From assembly GCA_025786725.1 (NCBI GenBank), contig JAHLTZ010000007.1:620001-684000 (forward strand): a DNA stretch of 64,000 nt, given 5' to 3'. Source of the stretch: Syncephalis fuscata (Eukaryota; Zoopagomycota; Zoopagomycetes; Zoopagales; Piptocephalidaceae). Of the stretch, positions 22,626-35,715 are shown in pieces (position 1 is the stretch's first letter; each line of letters opens with the position of its first letter). A program made the translations under genes and the position numbers. Under the pieces are notes generated by a model. The model did not search any database. It saw only the letters and a program-made list of their open reading frames with translations, and was not told the origin of the DNA.

Positions 22626-24233
22626 ATTAAAAAAACCATTAATATTGTAAAATAGTATGCGTCCCAAGGATCTAACCATTGTGTGAGTAATTGGCAAGCA
22701 AGCAAAAACAGCAAAACAACAATTAAAGTATAAACACGTGTAATTATTAGAAGAGTATTAAAAATGCTTTTTTGTAAATATGTAATTTAAAATAATGGCG
22801 CGCCAAGATCGCAATATTTGAAAAGAAAATAATAATAAATAAATAAAGAGATAAAAGATAAACTAAAACAACTGGAAAATAATTTTTGTTAAAGCTGAAG
22901 ATGTGCAAGTGTCAAGCCTACCTTTTTGTTTCTCTTAATTTACATTTACATTATTAATAAAATAATAAAACCAAATATATAAATTCAAACGTACAATCTA
23001 CATAGTTCAAATTCACAATGATAAATGTAGCACAACACAGTATGATTGATGCTTTATATATATATATACGTTTATTATTTATTCATGTAACTATCATATT
23101 TGGTGCTTATAAACTATCTGGCTTTTTCTCACTTAGAACTGTAGCAGTTTAAAACAAAAGCACGCACCCAAAACCATCTTTTAATAAATTAAATTAATAA
23201 AATGCGATGCTCAACACCATTTAAAAACTATTTAGCTTTTTAAAGCGCATTATAACATTGGTCGTAGTTGTGCGTAGCTAGAGCTGCCAGACAATAAGCG
23301 TTTGCTCTTTTTTGTCTCGAAACACCAGTTTTTAGTTTAGCTATCGTTTTGTGATCATCTTAACGTGTAAATTTAAAGATAAAATATTAGTGCTGTTATT
23401 CTTATTTATCTTATTACAATTCAAATAATAAATGTTAAAAGTGTAACTAACATTTAATAAACAATATCATTATATGACCAGCTCTAAGAAATTGAAAAGC
23501 CATAATTATTAAATGTAAATTATAGTACAATAATATACTAAAAACTTAAATAAACATGGACACAATGAGTTTTATGACAGGTGTCAATTTTATTAATTTG
23601 CATTTAATATAAATAATATATATTATGCTTAATCGAGGTGTGCGAATAGTAATAATTATAAGTAAAAGAGCTATCGTAATGAAAAAGAATCATTGCAGCC
23701 AAAAAGGGCCATGCCAAGAGCGATGAAATCAAGGATGTGTGCACACACACGAAAAAGCAAACAACTACAAAATACATGCTTCAAAGGAAGGAAAATCTAA
23801 ATCCACCTAAAGAATCCAATGAGCCGGAGGATTCTTTTGTAGAATAAAGTTGAGGAGAAAAGAGAATTTTTAAGTAGGTGAATTCATCACAATAATAACC
23901 ATTACCATAGGCTTCTATAGAGCTGCAAATGCAAATAGAGATACACCAAAAGGGTGTAGACAGGCGACTGGTGCCGACTGGTAAATAAAAGAGATAAAGC
24001 AGCCATGGTAATAGGTGTCGGTGAATAGAAATGTACGATCAAAAAGAAGCAAATACGTTACGCATGGCGAAAAGAAATACGCACGGCGAAGAAGCGTAAC
24101 GCAATTCCGCCGATGCACCTGTCGAGGAACGAAAAAAGAAAAGGAAAGGAACAACAAAAAATAACAAATAGTGGTTTTGCGCAAGCAGAAACTGTGGAAT
24201 AACAACTACACGATAGAAATGGAATAATTACAC
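22626..24233. other. Long AT-rich intergenic region
   Basis: About 1.6 kb between the broken 7TM gene and the 3' end of the TPR gene. It holds TA-repeats (about 23055-23075) and purine-rich patches (23790-24190). Open frames there are short and show no domain. No gene supported. Confidence 0.5.
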
Positions 24234-26126
24234 TCAATCGTACATGTTAACGAGTAAAGGTACCTGGGCAACAAATTCAGGCAAAAATACACGATCTTCA
24301 TGCTTTAGATCTTGAATACCGCCACCAAGAGCATGCCAGTGTGCAAGTAGTGCGGCACATTCTCCAATACGGCGCTGACGATGGCATACCTGAGCCAAAC
24401 GAGCTACTACCTCATCGTCTTCAGCATCGACAGTCATTGCGTTACGGTACCAGCGCTCGGCTTCAGCAAGTAGACGGGCCTCAGCAGCTGGATCGGCAGC
24501 AATACAAGCACTAATGAAGCAGGCATCGCCCAAACGTTCTTGCATTACTGCGTTTTCTTTGTTTGCTTGAACTGCGCAACGGAAAGCAGCACAGGCCCGG
24601 TCAAAGTATGGTCGGACGACGGTATGGAGCGATGTAGCAATTTCAACATTGGTGTATTGCTGGCCGTGCAACGTATTCAGCTCGGTAAGACGGGTATCGG
24701 CGATAGTGTGACAAAGCTGACCATAATCAAAGTGTAGATCAGCAAGTAATTCACTATTGACGGCAATAGCTTCATCAATTGCCTCTTCGTATTTGGCCAA
24801 TGCTTCATCGAACAAAAGCGGATTGGCTGAGCCTGCACGGTCAGCTCGTGTTTTGGCCATTGTTTCGAGTAGCTCGGCCCATTCTGCAAGTAGTTCAACA
24901 CGATGACTTGGCACATCAACAATTGCTTGGGCCAAAATATGAATGGCATCTGCGTATAATCCTTCAGCCATAACTACTGCGCGACAAGCTTTTAATAAAC
25001 GATTAATTAGTATATAGTTCAGTTTCCATGTTTTAATGCAGTTACCATTTGCCTGATCATCTTCATCATCCTCTTCATCATCCTCCCATTGCTCGGCGTA
25101 TAAATTGGCTAGCTGTGCAAGCACACCAATCAATGAAACAATAGTATTGACCAATGCATCGGCACTAGTGACGTCTTCTTCTTCTTCTGAAGCAATGGCT
25201 GGACCTGGAGTAGGTGTACCAGGTGGACTACGACCACAAATAGCTCTGAATGACATCTGTGCCATATAGGCGCGGCGATAAGCGACAATAGAGTGCTGCA
25301 ATGATGCATATGCATTATTGGTAGCAACATCAGATGCAGCATTTTCAGGATCGTCGGCCTGTTGAAGTAGTAAGTTGGCCTGGTCGGACAGTGCACGTCC
25401 CAAGCCTAATAATGCACCAACGTGTTGTGGATCACGTATCGATGCAAGTTCAAATACACGAATAGCATTGCCAAGCTGCGCTAAACGCCATCCAAGCTGG
25501 GCCTGTTGACCAGCACGTTCAAGTGCTAGCAAATTAGCACGTCCCCAGCGATAAAGACAGTCCACATCGGCTGGATCAAGTCGATGTGCTTGTTCACAGG
25601 CAACAACTGCTTGTTGTAAGGCAACATAGATTTGGTCGTCTGGTAAAGTATTGCTGCGCACTAAAAGAGAAATAGAAAACAAGTAGGGAAGTAGTAGAAA
25701 TGGCAATAACAGCGTGATTATTAGTGACACGTGATAGCGGTGATAATAATTTAAAATGCAGCTGTACACATCAGCCGGCCACTCATGGACGCAATAATCT
25801 AGCAAAATGTGCATGCTTTGAAACGCCTCAAATGCTGCACCCCGTGCATTTGCGTTTCATATCAAATCATTCCTGTGTTAAAGCTACTTACCCTTGTCCA
25901 ATAAAGCAATGGCCACTACAAATGAAACATATGCATGCATTAGTATTTGTTTGAGTGTTCTACATCTCTCCCTGTTACACGACCGGCCATAGATTATTGC
26001 ACTATGTCTCGTCGCGTACTTACCGGCAGTCCAGGCTTGACAGGTATGTGCGGCTGGCATTGGTGATGCTTGACCCATAGGAAATAGAGCGGTTGATCTG
26101 GTTGTGTTAATGGCGATAATGGTCAT
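24234..26126 (-). CDS. TPR-type helical-repeat protein (ETT1/NRO1-like?)
   Basis: Four exons (26024-26126, 25892-25915, 25046-25660, 24234-24988) join to 498 residues; exon 2 is only 24 nt. Intron 3 (57 nt) is in frame without stops, but has a GTAACT donor, an ACTAAT branch site and an AAG acceptor. The protein is made of helical pairs typical of TPR repeats: DCLYRWGRANLLALERAG, HVGALLGLGRALSDQANLLL, ELLADLHFDYGQLCHTIADT, AVMQERLGDACFISACIA and ERWYRNAMTVDAEDDEVVAR. Acidic loops (EEEEDV, DDEEDDEDDQ) separate blocks. A related protein lies at 63069-64000. The shape recalls the fungal ETT1/NRO1 family, linked to translation termination and nuclear transport, but I would not insist. The last exon could extend by another splice at CAG|GTACC. 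Confidence 0.7.
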
Positions 26127-27718
26127 TGTAGCTGTGATGGTGGCCGGCTTGTTCGATAGACGCTGTGTATAGTTTGGCGTAGAGGAGACGACAATTTGAT
26201 GGCAGCAGAATGATTGGGCAAATTGAATATCAACAAAAAATAAAGTGTCTTAAATAATTTCAGTAAAACTAAGCACTATTCACGAGCAATACTACTTGAG
26301 TAAATAGCACGTTGATAGCAACGAAGGAAATAGTAGCTGAAGTAGAGAAGACACGATTGAGAGCAAAGAAAGCGAATGGAGAATATGAAGTCAGCATCAA
26401 TAACGGCTGAATTTTATAAGCAAAAGCAATGGCGGTATTTAGATAGGAGTGTACTACAGCTGCAGCTGCAATATTGATGACAAGGTAGTAGCGGCGACAG
26501 CAGCTGCAGTGGCGGCACTAGTAACAACAGGTTCAGAAGGACTGGCATGTTAGACGTGGATAGCTGTGGGCGGTAGTTGAAGCGGAATTGTCGACTGTCG
26601 GACCTGCGCGCCATACACGCGTGTATGTTTGTGTGTGTGCGTTCAACTAGAAACGCTGGCGGAGCCCGCACAGCCACGATGCGAAATCCGCATTCAGCTG
26701 TCGTGCAACACATAGCTCTTGACAAAGCTGGCCATAGGTAACACACCTTTCAGACTGGTTATTAGGTGGCCTTTTCTTGCGAACAAGGTAGGATGAAAAC
26801 AATGATGCATGAAAAGTGTGGGTCGGCACGAAAGTATGCAGAAATAAGGGATGCATATGCAAAGGTGATGCAATGGCGAAACGTGTAATTTACGGAGACA
26901 TATACATCCACTGCATGCATATGAAAATCATGATAGTAGTAACAGTAGTAAAATAACAACAACAACAGTAGCCATAAACAAACGGAGAAAAGAATCCGGC
27001 CTATGCCAATTCAAACGATTCATGCTTGCTTATTTTTTGGCGGTACTTGCAGTGCATTGCAGACTGCTGTATTATGTATGCACGGCTATATTGCAGCAGC
27101 TGCAGTAGCAGTAGCAGCAGTAGCCATCATTACCGCCATTGCCATCAACAAAACTAAAACAATAACAACAATAGCAAAGCACGGATGATGCAGGTGCAGC
27201 AAATGCATGTATGTATATGCAGTGGTTTGCTGCAGTTGAAGTATAGACCGTTCGTGATCAGCTATCTAGTATGTAGCATACTATTTGTTCAATAGATGAT
27301 CAATAACGGTTTATAGAACAATTGTCGTTGATTGCTGCATATACATACATGCATATATGCATACACACGAACAAGTTGCACCTTGCTATTCAATTGATCA
27401 ATGAAGGCAAAAACAATAGCTGCAATTTACACCAACCAAATGCGTATGTAAACAACCATGACGAGGCCATCGCTACTAGGAATGGCCATATCGATAGATG
27501 CAGCGATAGGACCTGCATCGTTATGACGAATAAACAAAAACAAAAACAAAAACAAACATAGGCCAATAGGCATGTTCAAGTCGGTCGACTAGAATACAAT
27601 GACAGCATTAGCCATGAGTAAGGCATATGCCAATGTAGAATACATATCTATGTGCATGTAAGCGTGTATGTACGTGTGTATGTATTCATCCAATGCAAGC
27701 ATGAGATTGCTCGCTACT
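26127..27718. other. Long promoter/intergenic region with low-complexity DNA
   Basis: About 1.6 kb between the TPR gene start and the 3' end of CYT1. Rich in CAG/GCA words (about 27085-27125), TGCATGCATATA-type palindromic runs (27335-27365, 26890-26925) and an A4C repeat (27535-27557). The frames here encode only Ala/Val or Lys/Thr low-complexity strings. No gene supported. Confidence 0.55.
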
Positions 27719-29074
27719 TTATTGTTTACCGGCCGAGGTAGGTGGTTTAAACACAATCTTGCGCGTCTTCAATGGAGCCCATCGCATGCGCTTCAAGACG
27801 ACCATCAAGCCAGTCAGAATTGTAAACATCGTCACTACTTTGAAGCCAAGTCGCTTGCGTTCGTCGTGCTCGGGTTCAGAGGCCCACGACAAGAACTCAC
27901 TAACATCCTTGGCCATCTGCGATGCTGTAGCCGGTGTACCATCCTCGTATTCTACAACGCCGTCATAAAGAACACGCGCCATAGCAATTGCACCGCCAGG
28001 AAAGTATGGATTGTAATTAAGACCTTGACGGATTTCTACACCAGCTGGTGGATCACAGTAACCAGTCAATAGTGCAAAAATGTAATCCTAATAATAGCAA
28101 ATCATCAATAAATAATGACATCATTTATATTATTACTATTGATGCTACTATTGTATTAATAAAATCACTTACTGGACCACCATGACGGGCCTTGACAATC
28201 AAACTGAGATCGGGTGGCAAAGCACCGGCATTACCAGCACGAGCCGCTTCATCATTAGGATAAGGAGCGGGTAGATAGTCGGACAACTAATTATATTATT
28301 ATTATAAAGTTACAAATTATATATAATTAATAACAGCTAGTCTATCTACTTACCTTGCCAGGACGTTCAAACATTTCTCCCTGATCATCAGGTCCATCGA
28401 TGTAAGTCTCATCTTCTGCTAGTGCACGTGCCTCGTCCTTGCTATGCGTAACATTGACCAGATTACGGAAAGCAATACGGTTCATTGAGTGACATGCCGA
28501 GCAGACTTCCTTATAGACTTGATAGCCACGACGAATACTATCCATGGCAAATTAGCATATAATAATCGAGGTAAATATTAAATAAATACTTACGCGGCAT
28601 GATCAAATGTCTTGAATGGACTGTTAAATGACCATGGATAGTGTGGTGCATGCATGCCGGTATCGGCAGTCTCGGCACTTGCATGTACCTCTGACTGCGA
28701 GAGATACAAATAACCAAGAGAGCCGGTAGCAACAGCGGCTATCGATGCCTGAACAGCACGATTACCTAAGACATCCTAAATAATATAATTATTATTATTA
28801 TTATTAGAAATCAATATTATTATTAAATCATTTATTAGCCATCATTGTAATAATCAATAATTAGTTAATCGATTGATTGATTCATTAATTACCTGTGTAG
28901 TCGATTGTGTAGATACACCACGTGTCTTTTTCATTCATTAATGACCATCAAATGGATAGATAGTATTAGTAACTTATTGTCATGGCTATTGTATTGCTTG
29001 TCTCGTATTACCTGTTGAACGGCTCTACGTGCCGCAAAACGCACTGCATTCACGTTTGAGATCCGTGCAAACAT
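27719..29074 (-). CDS. CYT1: Cytochrome c1, heme protein of respiratory complex III
   Basis: Electron carrier of the cytochrome bc1 complex, anchored in the mitochondrial inner membrane. Six exons (29012-29074, 28893-28925, 28594-28775, 28354-28537, 28173-28286, 27719-28087) join cleanly to 314 residues, the usual size. The presequence [19 protein letters not shown] is Arg-rich, and a second hydrophobic sorting segment follows ([19 protein letters not shown]). The heme site is [11 protein letters not shown] (CxxCH). Later landmarks are [51 protein letters not shown] and [20 protein letters not shown]. The C-terminal anchor is [20 protein letters not shown]. Intron 2 (28776-28892) is long for this window at 117 nt. 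Confidence 0.97.
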
Positions 29075-29747
29075 AACCTAGTAAATAAAAAAGCAATAGA
29101 ACACGTCATAAATACACATTCTACCTTATAGTATGGCTTTCCCGTCCACCCATACATTTAGATTATTAAACAAGGTATATCGACGTTAAACGCAGCGTTT
29201 ACTCGTCGATATGCCGATTGATCTAATTATCTATACACTACTATCATAACAATACCATAGATGTACGTCATCTATAATAAACACTTTGATCTAGTACGCG
29301 TCTCTCTACTACAACTACCATATCCATCTATTATTCAATCATACCCACCGAGAAACCTAGTGATCAGCCAGACGAAGAGGCCACTACGTGTTCATACACA
29401 CGGAAACAAACAAGGTAAATAGCAAAGAAAAAGCGGAAATAGTGTAGAAAGAAAGAAACCACACCACTAACCACCACACAATACACTTACCCTCTTGTTG
29501 TAAAGGGGGTAAAACTATAAGTGGAAAGAGAGAACAGCGAGAACAGAGAGAGAGCAGAGAGAGAGAGAATGGCAGCGTATTGACTAGCAAACATACAGAA
29601 TGCAAACACACACACACACAGTAATTTAGATGTCATATCATTCATACGGAGAGTTACGGAAGTAGTTTTGTCACTCACAGTTTAATCTCATCGCCTTATT
29701 ATCGGCATTCTCACTTTACTTTCTATACTAAATAATACGCGCGTGAT
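29075..29747. other. Divergent promoter region of CYT1 and YbeY
   Basis: About 670 bp between two divergent start codons. It holds a GA-rich block (29520-29570) and a CA repeat (29603-29620). No gene supported. Confidence 0.5.
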
Positions 29748-30479
29748 ATGACGATACATTTAAGCAATATATGTCATAGCGTTCAATTTAACCATAACGC
29801 AGTGACTCATTTACTACGCACTATTATTAATAATACTCCGTACAAAGGTTGGTCTGTTTCGCTGCAACTATGCGGACTAGCCTCGATTAGACAGCTTAAT
29901 CAGCTATATCGTAACAAGAACCAAGCAACAGATGTGCTGTCATTTCCATTTCATCTCGTAAGTAGCTATTAAATAGATAAAAAGGACATGTTTATTTGCG
30001 CATCTATTGTTTGAAAAGTATAATAACGTGTAGACTTATTTACTATAAAGGCACAATCGCCTGGTGTATTACCGGCACCATTAACACCGCAGCACTGTTA
30101 TCTTGGTGACATCTACGTATCAGTACCTTATGTGCGTAAACACTGTTTATCAGAGTGGCTTGCTGCCCGTTCGAGCACACTACCGGCTAGTAGTCGTGTT
30201 ATAAACAAATGGCTTTGTTCGGCAGAAGAGATAAGTGCACTAGAAATACGTCTACGTGAATTATACGTTCATAGTATTTGTCATTTAATGGGATATGACC
30301 ATGAAACGGACGAGCAATATAGCAAAGTAAGTAATTTTTAACTAATACATTAATTAATTAATAAATTATTAATACTAATATCGTTATAGATGTTGGCCGT
30401 GGAAGATGCAATATTAGATAAATTGCCATCTGACCCACCAACTACTATTAAAAGTATATTTAAACAGCAAATACAATGA
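29748..30479 (+). CDS. YBEY: YbeY-type metal-dependent endoribonuclease
   Basis: YbeY processes ribosomal RNA; in eukaryotes the homologues act in mitochondria or plastids. Exons 29748-29957, 30051-30326 and 30390-30479 give 191 residues with no frame break. The zinc-binding motif HSICHLMGYDH (H-x3-H-x5-H) is complete and followed by ETDEQYSKM. The first domain has NQLYRNKNQATDVLSFPF, the typical TDVLSFP strand, and exon 2 has LGDIYVSV. An insert of about 30 residues (AARSSTLPASSRVINKWL) separates the sheet from the metal-binding helix. Baker's yeast, as far as I recall, has no YbeY, so its presence is informative about lineage. No strong presequence is visible. Confidence 0.93.
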
Positions 30480-30552
30480 TATAACTGTAATTAATAAACT
30501 ATCAATAAACAATTATTCCGTTGAAAGCAATTTATTTGTATGTGTTTGCTGG

Positions 30553-33500
30553 TTATTTTATTACGGAAATGATACTAAAAAATGTCCTCAACATTATCCC
30601 ATTTAGGCTGTTCCCTGCATCAACTGCTTTGGCCACTTTAGCACGTATTTTCCAGTATTCATTGTTAAAGCGCCAGTATTCAGCACCAGTATCTGGTTCA
30701 ACATCATGTTCAAACCAACGTGGCTGATGTGTAGCATGCTCGTCGTCTACTTCACGTTCTCGTCGTTTGGCACGCTGTTTCTCTTCAACTCGCGTCTTTT
30801 CTTGCGATGCTAACTCCCATTCACCACGCTCCAGTGCATGTTGATCTGGTCGAATACGCGAGTCGGTGGGTACCAAATAACGACGAAGGCTATCGGGACA
30901 ATCGTTAAGACTAGCGGCAAATTCGGTCAAGTTAAAGGCCGTGGCACTTCAGGTGTTGGATTCTTGCGCCATAGAATAAAGCTACGGCCACGTGCACTGC
31001 CTGATGTCATTGAAGCTGAATCGGCATCTGCTCCTGACAAATGGAACTCGTCATCGGCCACACGACGAGCAACAAACTTATCGCTCCATTTGCCGTGTAG
31101 CTCGTAAAGCACACGTCCCTGTGTGTCTTTAAGCGATCCCTCAATAACATGCTCATCTTTACCACGCCAGCCACGCTGTTTAAAGGTAAGCATACAAGTC
31201 TCGCCCGTTAAATGATTAGTAATCGGCATATCGCCGTAATGTTCAATGGTAAGACGACCAAGAATTAGATTATTAACGGCAGTTACGCACTTTGTCCATG
31301 AATAATGTTCATCAATCCGTCCAGTATCTTCAGCGCTACTATCGATACTGTTAACATCTCCATCATCTTGACCGCCTCTGATGTGTTCCTTGGGCACTTT
31401 TAATACCAAATGCGAAACACCGGATGGATGCATTTCAAGTGTATTGCCAAGAAACTTTGAACGAACGTTAACTTCGGCAAAAAACGAATAATTAGGTGAA
31501 TCACAGTGACAAGCACTAATAGGCTAGAATGAACAAACATTAGTAACAAATAATATATATATATTATAAAGTGCCATTTAACTAAGCTATTACAATTTGT
31601 TTGCTATTTACTTACTGGATGATGACTAACTTGTTCGGAAATGTAGCGATACTTTTTGTCTGGTCTTACATACTCAAATGTCTCTCCCTAGTATATTGTT
31701 AATAGAATTAACATGTAAATATTAGTATATCCACCTATTACTACAACTAAATAAACACTTACCAACAGCGGATTAAATGGTTTAGCAATACGTCCTAATG
31801 TACTTGAATAATTACTGATGGCAAAGGCAGCTACATAAAGCATACGTTCTGCACTGCCTCGTTGTTTAACGGCCGTATCAAGCAAATCAATATACTCGAT
31901 ATCTTCACACATTCGCTGCAACATCGATGTTGGCTCGTTGAAGATAACCGGCATACTGATCTTCGTAAGATCTTTGCCAATAGAGTTCTTCAACACCGAC
32001 CATACACTGACTGCAGGCGCGGCACTATCTGGCGGTGGCAGTTCCGTACGGAAATCGGCCGCTTCACTTGGGTAGCCAAGGAACGAGAGTGAAAAGTCGG
32101 CATCAGCTTCACGCTCTTCAGTAACAATATCAACTGCGGTAGCAACTGATACTGCAGCCTCAGTCTCTGATATGCGTGATAATTCACCAACAGATAGACG
32201 TGATATCGACAAGGATCGTAGTGTCTTTGGACTTGTTACTGCAGATGCATCGGCCGATAACACCTCTTCAAATATAAATCCTTCTTCAGTTGCATCAAAA
32301 AACTCGTCTTCATCTTCAAGCTCTTCGCATTCTCGTTCAACGATTGGACCATCAATAGCGGCAGTTACTTCAAATGCACCACTTTTACGTGCCAATTGTT
32401 TGACCGAAGTAAGCGTTTCAAACATCTCCTCACGTTCAGTGGCCACTTGCTTAAGACTTGCCTCCCATAGACGCTGTCGTTCTGCTTCAGAGTCACAACG
32501 AGAACGCCAGTACACCTCTCGATCCTCGCTTATATGTCTGGCTGATTCAACAAGTCGTTGAAGTGCATCCAATGATGTTGAAAGACCTTTAGTTACAAGA
32601 TCGCAACGTCGACCAGCATCTGTATCCAGACCAACGACATTGGCTACTGTTGTTTCAATTGATTGCAGCAATTGCTTCTGAATATCAAGTTGGACGGCCG
32701 CAGCCTGGAATGCAAGAATAAGCTGATCACCATAGGGCGGATCGGTCGCTATACCCGAATTAGTGCCTGAATCGTCCGACTGTGGTGAAGCAAACAAAGA
32801 TGGTTCATTCGTCGCTGCTTCCTTCTTTGTAGACATATCAGTCTCATAAATCGATTCAGTCTCTTGTTCTGCAGCTGTATTAATGCTGCCACCACCCGTA
32901 CTGGCAATACTTGGTGTTGTTTCAATGTTGGGTGTAAGTCGCTGTGCTGCTTGTTGACGTTTACGTCCATCAGACTCAATATTGCCTAAATCAATGCCCA
33001 GACTACTTGATTGTATAGGTGCATTCAATGCAACAGCTGCATTTTGTGTCATTTGCATAGCATGTGATGGTCGAAGTGTTGCATTGACATTCGGTGCTAC
33101 ATTGCCAGTTGAAGGAGTTGCTGGTGTAGAAAGCGATTCTTGCACCCATTGCTTCGATTGAGTAAGTGCCATAATCCATCGTTTTGCTTCAACGGCATGT
33201 TCACTTCGTAAATGATAGCGAACTGATCCTTTGCCAAGAATATCAAAACGAGTTTTATCGCCTGCATCCATCCAAATCTTGGCCGTACCAATGTTGATAC
33301 TGCCGCGACAAGCATTGCCTGCATCTTCTTGGTTTTTATAATAAGATAAAATACCTGATCCACGTTGATTAGCCATTGCTCTTCTATCTAATGAATAAAA
33401 AACCAACCATTTTCAAGTACAAAATAACGTAGTTTATAGCCACTTGCAAAGTTGGTCCACTTGTAAAGGCTGCCTTGCATTTTAGGCACTTCTCCGGGTG

Positions 33501-34540
33501 TTGTTGTTAATACGGCATCATTAAATGCTAAATTATTTAAATTATTATTATAAGCATTATCGATAATATTTGCTGTTGCTAACCTTCTTTAATAACCGAT
33601 TTAATGGCCTCGGCTTTTGTTAGTTCAAGAGCTGTTTTGCCTTTTCTGTCGCGTACAAATGGATCGGCACCTTTTCGGAGTAGATAGCGAACTAAATCTG
33701 CACTGCCTGCCACTACCGCTTCGTGTAAAGCGGTACGTCCCGTCATTGGATTCTGATGATTGATATCAAGTGCACCAGCTCGTGGATCTTCAAGCAGTCG
33801 TTTCACTTGATCAAGATCGCCTTTAGATGCAAATTGGTGCACTTGTGGGCCAACTTGATTTACAATATTATTACGATACTCTAAAATATAGATAAATATG
33901 CAATTAATTAATTAACAATTTACTGCTATTTGTATCCAATGTCACTCACCAACAAGAATATCCACGATATCAGCACCACGGGCTATATCGATTGCCATTT
34001 GGTCTTCATCGTTGCGTATACTAATGTTTACATCCTTTCGCTCTAAAAGTTCACGCACAACATCAGCTCGACCAGATTTGGCTGCCAAATGAAGTGGCGT
34101 ATTGCCCTCAAGATCTCGCTGATTAACATCAAGCTGTTGGAAAGATAATAGATACGAAATTAACTCCAGCGGAACAATCTGCACTGCAATATGTAGTGGT
34201 GACTGTCGATAGTTATCATTCTGGCTGCGAATCGATGCAGCACCGCTCATGGTGGCATCGCTGTCACGAGTAGCTTGAGCGTTTATTAAACGCTTTAACA
34301 GCTCTTTGTCACCAGCATGGAGTGCTTCAACCAATTTGAAATTATATAACGCGGGATCTGCCGCATAATCAGCCGCCGATACTGATGACGATGACGTCGA
34401 TGGTAGCTGTATTGATGCACGGCGCTCTATAGCCAATACATTGTACATGTATTTACATACAAACATATATATATATATTAGCTGTCGTCATCGTTACAAG
34501 TAAAGCTAGACTTACCGGCCGGGTCGGTTGACTCTGACAT
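30553..34540 (-). CDS. Oxysterol-binding protein with ankyrin repeats, PH domain, FFAT motif and ORD (OSH1/OSH2-like)
   Basis: Moves sterol or phosphoinositide at contact sites between the ER and other membranes. Exons include 34516-34540, 33950-34426 and 33584-33880, then the PH exon and the long linker. Ankyrin repeats: SPLHIAVQIVPLELISYLLS, EGNTPLHLAAKSGRADVVRE, TGRTALHEAVVAGSADLVRY. The PH domain begins MQGSLYKWTNFASGYKLRYF and ends near AKRWIMALTQS. The FFAT motif EFFDATE inside DEDEFFDATEEG binds VAP in the ER. The ORD begins with SMPVIFNEPTSMLQRMCE; the signature EQVSHHP is split before PISACHC. Two one-base gaps break the frame: an A6 run at 33397-33402 (after FVLENG) and near 30934 (before NLTEFAASLND). 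This is the same architecture as yeast Osh1 and Osh2. Confidence 0.93.
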
Positions 34541-35399
34541 GTCAATAATCTCCTGATGTCGCAATAATAATATGACGCGATGAGTAGACAATAAGGAAAA
34601 GGAGAGGTAAAGTAAGGATAGTTATCACGGCAACACTGCTGGTACTACTAATATAATATTAGGCAATGTCGAAAAAGCCCATCACAGCCAATACTGGCAC
34701 CCGTAATAATAGCGGCAATAGTAGTAAGAAACAATAGGCACCAAAGCAGCAATTGTTTATCGCAAATACTACTGTGGAACAAATACTAAATAAACGTAAA
34801 GTCTTGTGAAATGTGAATAAAATAGAAAATCGCTATTTCACTGTGTCAAGGCAGCCATAGATAATGAATTAAGAACATGTGTTGAAGCAGATGGATATGA
34901 AGATATACTGCTAACACCTGTGTCCCGTGTAACAAACGCTTAGGTGAACAATTGCCCGTATCACGCCACCGCACTCACATCTGACTATTGGTTCGGTTAT
35001 TCAACAGTAGCATTGTTAAATTAATACAAAATAAATGGATACAATAAATAATATAAAAGAAGCTACTGTACTTTGACTCTCACATCTTTTGTTTACTTAT
35101 TTGAACATCAATAAAAAACACTATTCAATCCCTAGTCTTTATTTATCTTATTTTACATCAATATTTGCTCAAGTAACCTCAACGGCATGGCATATCTTCT
35201 GGTTACAACTGTCGCTACAAGATTTTCCTGGTGAAAACACTCAATCTATCATCATTGCATATGGTGGAGGCCATTTGCTTCATCAATGGCCGGCAAATAA
35301 ACTGTACCTACCAAGTTGATACCAAGAATGCTCAAGACAATGGTGAACATCAGAAATGCTAGTCGTCCTACCTTCTTGTCACCATAGACGAGTATCTTA
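34541..35399. other. Intergenic region upstream of the OSBP gene
   Basis: About 860 bp. A short minus-strand frame at 35252-35455 encodes one hydrophobic helix (LAFLMFTIVLSILGINLVGT) preceded by KILVYGDKK. It may be a relic of a multi-pass membrane protein, but nothing upstream completes it. No other gene seen. Confidence 0.4.
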
Positions 35400-35715
35400 C
35401 ATCGTAAATATGTCCAAAATGCAACAGTACAAGATTGGAAAATAGGAGAAATCATTTAGACGCAAGGAAATCACACTGTACGTAGCAACAATAACAACAA
35501 CTGTGGAACGATATGAAATTGCAATCATACGGCTTTTATTAATATTCAATCAATCTTTTTACACATGGCCAACAACAACAATAATCAACCTTAAATGTTT
35601 CAATAAAATTAAATGAACGCTATAACCATGTTTGTTATGCATAGCAGCATAACTTCAATTCGAACAAGTTTTGTTTTGGGAATTCAAATGTGGGAGTCAA
35701 AGTAAAAATAACTTG
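35400..35715 (+). repeat. Dispersed repeat R1, copy B (partial)
   Basis: Matches the right-hand third of copy A (about 5905-6255): both carry the segment around GTAGCAACAATAACAACAA, the TTAATATTCAATCAATC-like block and the GGGAG(T/C)CAAAGTAAAA block. More diverged than A and C are from each other. Confidence 0.65.

Noticed and set aside
27003-27188. Open frame with Ala/Val/Ile repeats
   Set aside because: It is made of CAG/GCA/ACA low-complexity DNA in a promoter region and has no other support.
29384-29678. Overlapping minus-strand frames rich in Leu/Ser
   Set aside because: They are readings of GA-rich and CA-repeat DNA between CYT1 and YbeY.
32172-32561. Plus-strand Ser-rich frame within the OSBP gene
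   Set aside because: Mirror of the acidic, Ser-poor coding strand of the OSBP linker; no independent support.
35252-35455. Single-helix minus-strand frame as a gene
   Set aside because: Only one hydrophobic helix, no start context or further exons; noted only as a possible relic.
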